DNA of 6,215 bases from Rhizobium sp. LCM 4573 (lineage in GTDB: Bacteria; Pseudomonadota; Alphaproteobacteria; Rhizobiales; Rhizobiaceae): positions 147,545-153,759 of the forward strand of contig NZ_MDDW01000007.1 in the NCBI RefSeq assembly GCF_001854865.1. Direction: 5' to 3'. Positions 1 through 4,404 of the stretch are shown here, piece after piece; position 1 is the first letter of the stretch; every line of letters starts with the position of its first letter. The notes beneath the pieces were generated by a model, which saw nothing but the letters and a program-made list of their open reading frames with translations, searched no databases and was not told the origin of the DNA. A program made the translations under genes and the position numbers.

Positions 1-2143
1 GCGAGCGGGAATAGATGAGATGCCTCGTGCCGCTCGCCATCGCAAAGTCATGGGCGAGCTGGCCGATCCGCCGTTCCGGCGGCTCGAGACCCATTTCCGT
101 CTTCATGGTGCGGGAGAGGAAGGGATTGTTGACGGTCTGGCCGGGCCAGGAACCTTCGTTCAAACCGCCGAGGATCATGGTATCGACGCTTTGCAGCCGT
201 GCTTCCAGCGTGCCGAAGATGAAAACGCGCGGATGGGCGAGCGAACGAGGCTTGACCGCCTCGCCCGTCGTCAGCGCCATGACGATATCGATCCATTGCG
301 GGCCGTCGGCCTCCATCTGACCCTCGGTCTCGATGACTTCGGAAAGAAGAGAGGAGAGCCTTTCTCCCGCTTCTCCCGACCAGAGAGAGGAGAGGTCGCC
401 GCGTTCGTCCACCGCAAGCGCCTCCAGCACGCGTCCGGTTCTTTCCGCCCAATCGGCAAGCGCCAGCCTGTTGGTGAGGCCAAGCCCATCCGGCCGGCGC
501 CGGGCAAATGCCGAGGCAAGCGGCTCGACGGCGGCAGAGAGACGTTTTGCGAGATCTCGCGCCCTGTCCGCCGATCCTTCCGGCAGCGACAGCCGCCAGC
601 GCGGGGTGCGGCCATCCTCGGCCTGACGCGCCAATTGTTCTTCCAGGACCGGTTCCAGCGCCGAGATGTCGAGTTCTCCGGTGCCGCCGCGCAGGCCCAG
701 AAGCTCCAGCGCTTCGGCAGCTTCCCGAACGAGGCGGGCATCGAGGCCGAGCCGGAGCAGCGGGTGCTTGAGGAGGGCGGCGATTGCCACCGGATCTCCC
801 GGTCTGAGCGCCGCCTCCAGCACGAGCTGGGTCAGCGTGCCCTGTGGTGTTCCGGAAAGCGGCGTACCGGCCGAATCGTCGGCGACGATGCCGAAGCGGG
901 AAAGCTCGGCGGTGACGCGGCGGGCAAGCGCCCGGTCCGGGGTGATAAGAGCGGCCTGGGAGACGTCGCCGTTCCTGCCCGGCTGTTCGAGCGCCAACCT
1001 CAGCGCGATCGCGATTGCGACCGCCTCCTCGCGTTCGTTTGCCGCCTCGATCAGCGAAACATCCGCAAAAGCGCTTTCCAGCAGGCCGGGATCGGCCTCG
1101 TTCCGCCACTCATTCCACCGATCGGTCGCTTTTGCCGGCGCCATTGCCCGTGAAAGTGCGGCGGCCCGAAAATCAAGCGTGGCGTAAATCTCACCCAGCG
1201 TTTCGACCTCGCCGCGCTCCACCTGCATCTTCTTGAGCAGGCGCGAAAGCCCGAATTGCGGATGGCTGCGGCCCGCGGGGTCGGCGCTTCCGTCGCGCCG
1301 TTCCTCACCAATCATCGACCATTCCTCGTCGGACATGGCAAGATCAAGGCCCGGCAGGACCACCGCGCCGTTCGGCAGCGCGGCGATCGCGGAAATCAGC
1401 TCGGCTGCCGCTGGCACCGAGCCGGTGGAGCCGGCGACGATCATCGGGCCCTCGTGGCCGCGCTCCAGGATGCGTCTGGTCTCGCCCTTCAAGAGCGCCG
1501 CGCGATGCCTTGCGGGGGAGGAGCGGCGCAGCTCCTCCAGCCGCATCGGCCAGAAGGCGCTGGCGATCGACAGGAATTCCGCCGTCAATTGCCACCAGAG
1601 GGCGTGTTCGTCCGTGTCGAGTTTTTTGAGGTCCGACCAGTCACGCTCCTCGGTCTCGACGGAATCGATGAGCTCGGCAAGGGCACGGGCAAGCCAGATG
1701 GCGTCGGCCGGGCTTGCCGGAGCGATCAGTGGAGATTGCTGATGCACGTCGATGACCGCTTTGGGAAGCTGGTTCCGCCAGGCGAGAATCAGTCGGCCAA
1801 GCTCGAGAAGCCGCGCCGTCCCGCCGATCGGCAGCGCGAGATCCATTTCCTCCGGTGCGACGAGATCGAAGAAACCGCTGTCGTCATCCGTTTCGCCGAG
1901 CGGCCGGATGACCGGCAAAATGGCGGAGCGGCCGCCGAGAAGATCGACGAATTCGGAGCGTAGCACGCGGGCCGCGCGGCGGGTCGGCACGAAGATGGTA
2001 ATGCCCGCCAGCGAAAGCGGATCACCCGGATCGTAGCGGAAACCATCCGTGAGGCGCCCGGCAAGAAGCGCGGCGGCCACTGTCTTGAGAAAGGGCGCAG
2101 CCGGCGGGATGGTCAAAACCCGCCTCTGTCGGGCCGCGCCCAA
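1..2143 (-). CDS. addB: AddB, AddAB double-strand-break repair helicase/nuclease subunit, 3' end outside the window
   Basis: First 714 codons of a protein that is about 1,000-1,100 residues in rhizobia; the frame is open to the left edge. AddB partners AddA in an ATP-dependent helicase-nuclease that resects broken DNA ends and loads RecA, replacing RecBCD. Visible features: TIPPAAPFLKT at 11-21, where AddB proteins of other phyla carry a Walker A loop; FVPTRRAARVL at 51-61; and GLNEGSWPGQ at 660-669 followed by NNPFLSR, a strongly conserved AddB helicase-like motif. The C-terminal RecB-type nuclease domain lies beyond the edge. I see no cysteine in the visible part, which fits the iron-sulfur cysteines lying further downstream. 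The start is TTG at 2143: murU's TAA is in the same frame just before it, GGAGG lies 8 bases upstream, and the protein matches family N-termini (R-R-V-x-T-I-P-P) soon after. The next in-frame TTG (2116) would remove nine residues and has a poorer upstream site. Long frames on the opposite strand are codon-bias shadows. Confidence 0.9.
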   Translation of the reverse strand, partial: MGAARQRRVLTIPPAAPFLKTVAAALLAGRLTDGFRYDPGDPLSLAGITIFVPTRRAARVLRSEFVDLLGGRSAILPVIRPLGETDDDSGFFDLVAPEEMDLALPIGGTARLLELGRLILAWRNQLPKAVIDVHQQSPLIAPASPADAIWLARALAELIDSVETEERDWSDLKKLDTDEHALWWQLTAEFLSIASAFWPMRLEELRRSSPARHRAALLKGETRRILERGHEGPMIVAGSTGSVPAAAELISAIAALPNGAVVLPGLDLAMSDEEWSMIGEERRDGSADPAGRSHPQFGLSRLLKKMQVERGEVETLGEIYATLDFRAAALSRAMAPAKATDRWNEWRNEADPGLLESAFADVSLIEAANEREEAVAIAIALRLALEQPGRNGDVSQAALITPDRALARRVTAELSRFGIVADDSAGTPLSGTPQGTLTQLVLEAALRPGDPVAIAALLKHPLLRLGLDARLVREAAEALELLGLRGGTGELDISALEPVLEEQLARQAEDGRTPRWRLSLPEGSADRARDLAKRLSAAVEPLASAFARRRPDGLGLTNRLALADWAERTGRVLEALAVDERGDLSSLWSGEAGERLSSLLSEVIETEGQMEADGPQWIDIVMALTTGEAVKPRSLAHPRVFIFGTLEARLQSVDTMILGGLNEGSWPGQTVNNPFLSRTMKTEMGLEPPERRIGQLAHDFAMASGTRHLIYSRS

Positions 2144-2146
2144 GGT

Positions 2147-2878
2147 TTAAACCTCCACCGGCTGCCGGGCGATCACCTTCTCCGCCTCGGGAAGCGCCTC
2201 GGGGGTGCCGACGGTGATCCAGTGCCCCTCCATCATGAGGCCATGGAGCCGGCCGCTCGCGATCGCGCGATCGAAATAGATGTTGAGATTGAAGGCATCC
2301 TCCGGCGCGTCATCGAAAAGCGAGGAATGCATCACGATTGCGCCGGCATAGACGACCGGATTGTCGCCGCCTTCTCGGTAACGAGAAAGCCGACCGTCCG
2401 GATCGAGCTGGAAATCCTTCTTGCCGTTATGGCCGGTGGTGCGCTCGAGCGGTACGCACAGAAGCGCCATGTCCATGGTTGCGGGGTTGAAGAATTCCGC
2501 AAGCCGCTGCAGATTGGTCTTCCTGCCCGGTATTTCGCCGATCCAGAAGAGATCGGCATTCATGACGTAGAGCAAGCCCGGCTTCAGGAGCCGCAGACCC
2601 TTCGCAAGCCCGCCGCCGGAATTCATGAGGTGCTCGCGCTCGTCGGAGACCAGGATTTCCATGCGGGGATAAGCTTGGAGATGCGCTTCCACGCGGTCGG
2701 CAAAATGATGCACGTTGACCGCGGCACGGGTGACGCCGGCATCGGCCAGCGTGTCCAGCGCATAGTCGATCATCGGCCTGCCGGCGACGGGCACCAGCGG
2801 CTTCGGCATCGTGTCGGTGATCGGGCGCAAACGGGTGCCGAGCCCCGCGGCGAGCACCATGGCCTGTCTGATGGTCAT
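2147..2878 (-). CDS. murU: MurU-like N-acetylmuramate-1-phosphate uridylyltransferase (nucleotidyltransferase family)
   Basis: A 243-residue nucleotidyltransferase of the sugar-1-phosphate (RmlA/GlmU-like) fold, probably cytoplasmic. The N-terminal signature LAAGLGTRLRP at 9-19 followed by P-K-P-L at 25-28 binds the nucleotide. SGGG at 87-90 and N-A-D at 107-109 (metal-binding Asp109) are where the family has them. A C-terminal WITVGTP at 220-226 corresponds to the usual W-x-D-x-G-T motif, but with Thr222 in place of Asp. MurU joins UTP and MurNAc-1-phosphate to give UDP-MurNAc, bypassing MurA/MurB in recycling cells. The gene follows the AmgK-like domain that would make its substrate, and that pairing is the main reason for choosing MurU over a generic mannose- or glucose-1-phosphate nucleotidyltransferase. 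The frame runs upstream to a start at 2929 inside the preceding gene, but homology begins at the chosen ATG, 11 bases after the upstream stop. The Shine-Dalgarno match is weak, and a four-codon minigene fills the gap. No extra C-terminal acyltransferase domain is present. Confidence 0.82.
   Translation of the reverse strand: MTIRQAMVLAAGLGTRLRPITDTMPKPLVPVAGRPMIDYALDTLADAGVTRAAVNVHHFADRVEAHLQAYPRMEILVSDEREHLMNSGGGLAKGLRLLKPGLLYVMNADLFWIGEIPGRKTNLQRLAEFFNPATMDMALLCVPLERTTGHNGKKDFQLDPDGRLSRYREGGDNPVVYAGAIVMHSSLFDDAPEDAFNLNIYFDRAIASGRLHGLMMEGHWITVGTPEALPEAEKVIARQPVEV
2152..2156 (-). promoter_or_regulatory. Ribosome-binding site of addB inside the end of murU
   Basis: GGAGG on the minus strand, within the last sense codons of murU and 8 bases before the TTG at 2143. 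It is the only strong Shine-Dalgarno sequence I see at the junctions in this window, and it decides the TTG start of addB. Its position inside murU suggests that ribosomes finishing murU restart on addB. Confidence 0.75.
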
Positions 2879-2889
2879 CTGAAGCCCAT
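2875..2889 (-). other. Four-codon minigene bridging the tsaE fusion and murU
   Basis: Directly after the TAA of the TsaE fusion lies an ATG (2889-2887) that opens a frame of Met-Gly-Phe-Arg and ends in a TGA (2877-2875) overlapping the murU ATG as ATGA. It could carry terminating ribosomes to murU, whose own Shine-Dalgarno is weak. Nothing beyond this geometry supports translation, so it may be chance. Confidence 0.25.
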
Positions 2890-4404
2890 TTATGATTCGG
2901 GTAGCTCTATTCCAGCCTTCCGGCACCAATCACGCAAGGGGGCGAGTGCCTCATGGCGGAGTGCGGCCGCAAGATAACGAAGCGTGCGCGGCATATGCTT
3001 CATATAGCCGGGCTTGCCGTCACGCTCCTTCAGCCTTACCCACAGACCGGCGAGCTTGCAATTGCGCTGTGCCGCCATGATCGAAAAGGCCTTCAGGAAG
3101 GCTGGCTCGTCGAAGGAACCCAGCGAACGGCGAAGGGTGACGTAATCCACCATCATCTGGTCGGCGAGCGCTGCCGGGATGTCCACCCGCGCATCCTGAA
3201 CGATCGAGGCGAGATCATAGGCCGTCGGGCCGATCATCGCATCCTGGAAGTCGATGATGCCGATCTGGCGCACGCCGGATTCGTGCGGGCGCCAGATGAT
3301 GTTCGGGGAGTGGAAATCGCGAAGCAGAAGGTTTCTTTCCGAACCTTCCAGTTCGCGGATCAGCCCGTCCCAGATGGCAAGATAATCCCGACGCTCCTCT
3401 TCGCTCGGCTCTGCGCCGCGCTTCCACGGCAGATGCCAGTCGAGGAGAAGCCGGGCCTCCATCTTCATCGCGGTCGGATCGAAATCCGGGATGTGGTGAA
3501 CGTGGCTTTCTGTGACGGGGATATCCTGCCTCGCCTGATGGCTGTGCAGGAAGGCGAGCGCCGCCACGCTCTCGCGATAGCGGTCGGCAATCGGCCTGCC
3601 CGCTTCGTCGAGAACGCCCTGGCGGCCGAGGTCCTCGATCACGAGGATGCCGTGTTCATAGTCGGCATTGAAAACCTGTGGCGCCGCAAGTCCGATTTCC
3701 CGCAGATAGCCGGCGATCGCCACGAAGGGATGGATGCTTTCGGCGATATGCGCGACCTTGGGATAGGGCTTTCCGTCGAGCACGGGCGGACCTTCCGGCT
3801 GGCCGGGCCAATCCATCAGGATGAGGTCTCGGCCGTCGGCCGTCCTCAGCGTCTCGTAGGCGCGTACGACGGAAGCGTCACCGGTCAGGAAGCGGCGGCG
3901 GGCGCCCGCATAACCCCAGCCGGAGAGCGTGTCGCGGATCGCCAGCACGCGGCGGATGCGCTTCATCCGCTCTTCCGGTGCGGTAATGGTGGCGACGCGG
4001 CCGGAGCCGCGGTGTTCCAGTTTCAGCGTGATGCGGCTGTCGGGGAGCAGGTCTTCGGCGATCTCCGGCCACTCGACGAGGCAAATGCCGTTCGAAAGCG
4101 CTTCGTCGAAGCCCAATTCATCGAGTTCGGACGCATCGCCGAGGCGATAGAGGTCGAAATGCGCGACTGGAATGCGCAGGTCGTAACTCTGGACCAGCGT
4201 GAATGTCGGGCTCGGCACTTCGAGATCGTCATCATCGGCAAGGGCACGCAGCAGCGCCCTGGCGAGAGTCGATTTGCCGGCGCCGAGATCGCCGGAAAGC
4301 GCGAGACAATCCCCGACCTTCAGGACAAGGGCAAGATCCTCGCCGAACCGCATGGTTTCGGCCTCGCCGGCAAGTTCCAGGGTGATGACGCTCTGGCCGT
4401 TCAT
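2890..4404 (-). CDS. tsaE: Fusion of TsaE (tRNA t6A ATPase) and AmgK-like MurNAc kinase / aminoglycoside-phosphotransferase-family domain
   Basis: A 504-residue two-domain protein, probably cytoplasmic. Residues 1-145 are TsaE: Walker A GDLGAGKST at 38-46, SPTFTLV at 65-71, HFDLYR at 82-87 and VEWPE at 110-114. TsaE is the ATPase that drives the TsaB-TsaD complex making t6A37 on ANN-decoding tRNAs; stand-alone forms are about 150 residues. Residues from about 148 to the end form a choline-kinase/APH-like fold: GDAS loop at 175-178, LILMDWP at 194-200, hinge VIEDLG at 255-260, catalytic loop RDFHSPN at 362-368 (Asp363, Asn368), and metal-binding Asp385 in IIDFQD. The GDAS loop and the M-D-x-P strand in place of a lysine strand resemble AmgK, which phosphorylates the anomeric carbon of MurNAc/GlcNAc. 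The adjacent murU-like gene supports that role; the substrate is inferred. The start ATG sits in an ATGA overlap with the upstream stop, without an obvious ribosome-binding site, so translational coupling is likely. The His two residues before the catalytic Asp in many APH enzymes is Leu361. There is no stop or frameshift at the domain junction. Confidence 0.88.
   Translation of the reverse strand: MNGQSVITLELAGEAETMRFGEDLALVLKVGDCLALSGDLGAGKSTLARALLRALADDDDLEVPSPTFTLVQSYDLRIPVAHFDLYRLGDASELDELGFDEALSNGICLVEWPEIAEDLLPDSRITLKLEHRGSGRVATITAPEERMKRIRRVLAIRDTLSGWGYAGARRRFLTGDASVVRAYETLRTADGRDLILMDWPGQPEGPPVLDGKPYPKVAHIAESIHPFVAIAGYLREIGLAAPQVFNADYEHGILVIEDLGRQGVLDEAGRPIADRYRESVAALAFLHSHQARQDIPVTESHVHHIPDFDPTAMKMEARLLLDWHLPWKRGAEPSEEERRDYLAIWDGLIRELEGSERNLLLRDFHSPNIIWRPHESGVRQIGIIDFQDAMIGPTAYDLASIVQDARVDIPAALADQMMVDYVTLRRSLGSFDEPAFLKAFSIMAAQRNCKLAGLWVRLKERDGKPGYMKHMPRTLRYLAAALRHEALAPLRDWCRKAGIELPES
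4401..4404 (-). promoter_or_regulatory. ATGA stop-start overlap coupling divL-like gene to the tsaE fusion
   Basis: The TGA stop of the kinase-like gene (4403-4401) shares bases with the ATG of the TsaE fusion (4404-4402). The 25 or so bases upstream are pyrimidine- and GC-rich with no purine-rich ribosome-binding site, so translation of the fusion probably depends on termination-reinitiation. Confidence 0.7.

Noticed and set aside
20..1963. Long plus-strand frames (20-1153 and 1256-1963) and minus-strand out-of-frame reading 1109-48
   Set aside because: These overlap addB in other frames. Only the minus-strand frame starting at 2143 is continuous over 714 codons and carries AddB motifs; the others are Arg/Ala/Gly-rich with no recognisable domain.
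2147..2929. Longer murU starting at 2929 inside the TsaE fusion
   Set aside because: The extra 17 residues do not resemble nucleotidyltransferase N-termini and would overlap the upstream gene by 40 bases. The ATG at 2878 places the signature loop at its usual distance from the N-terminus.
2890..3966. Separate kinase gene starting at the internal ATG 3966-3964
   Set aside because: The frame is continuous with TsaE, there is no stop between the domains and no clear ribosome-binding site; a fusion is simpler.
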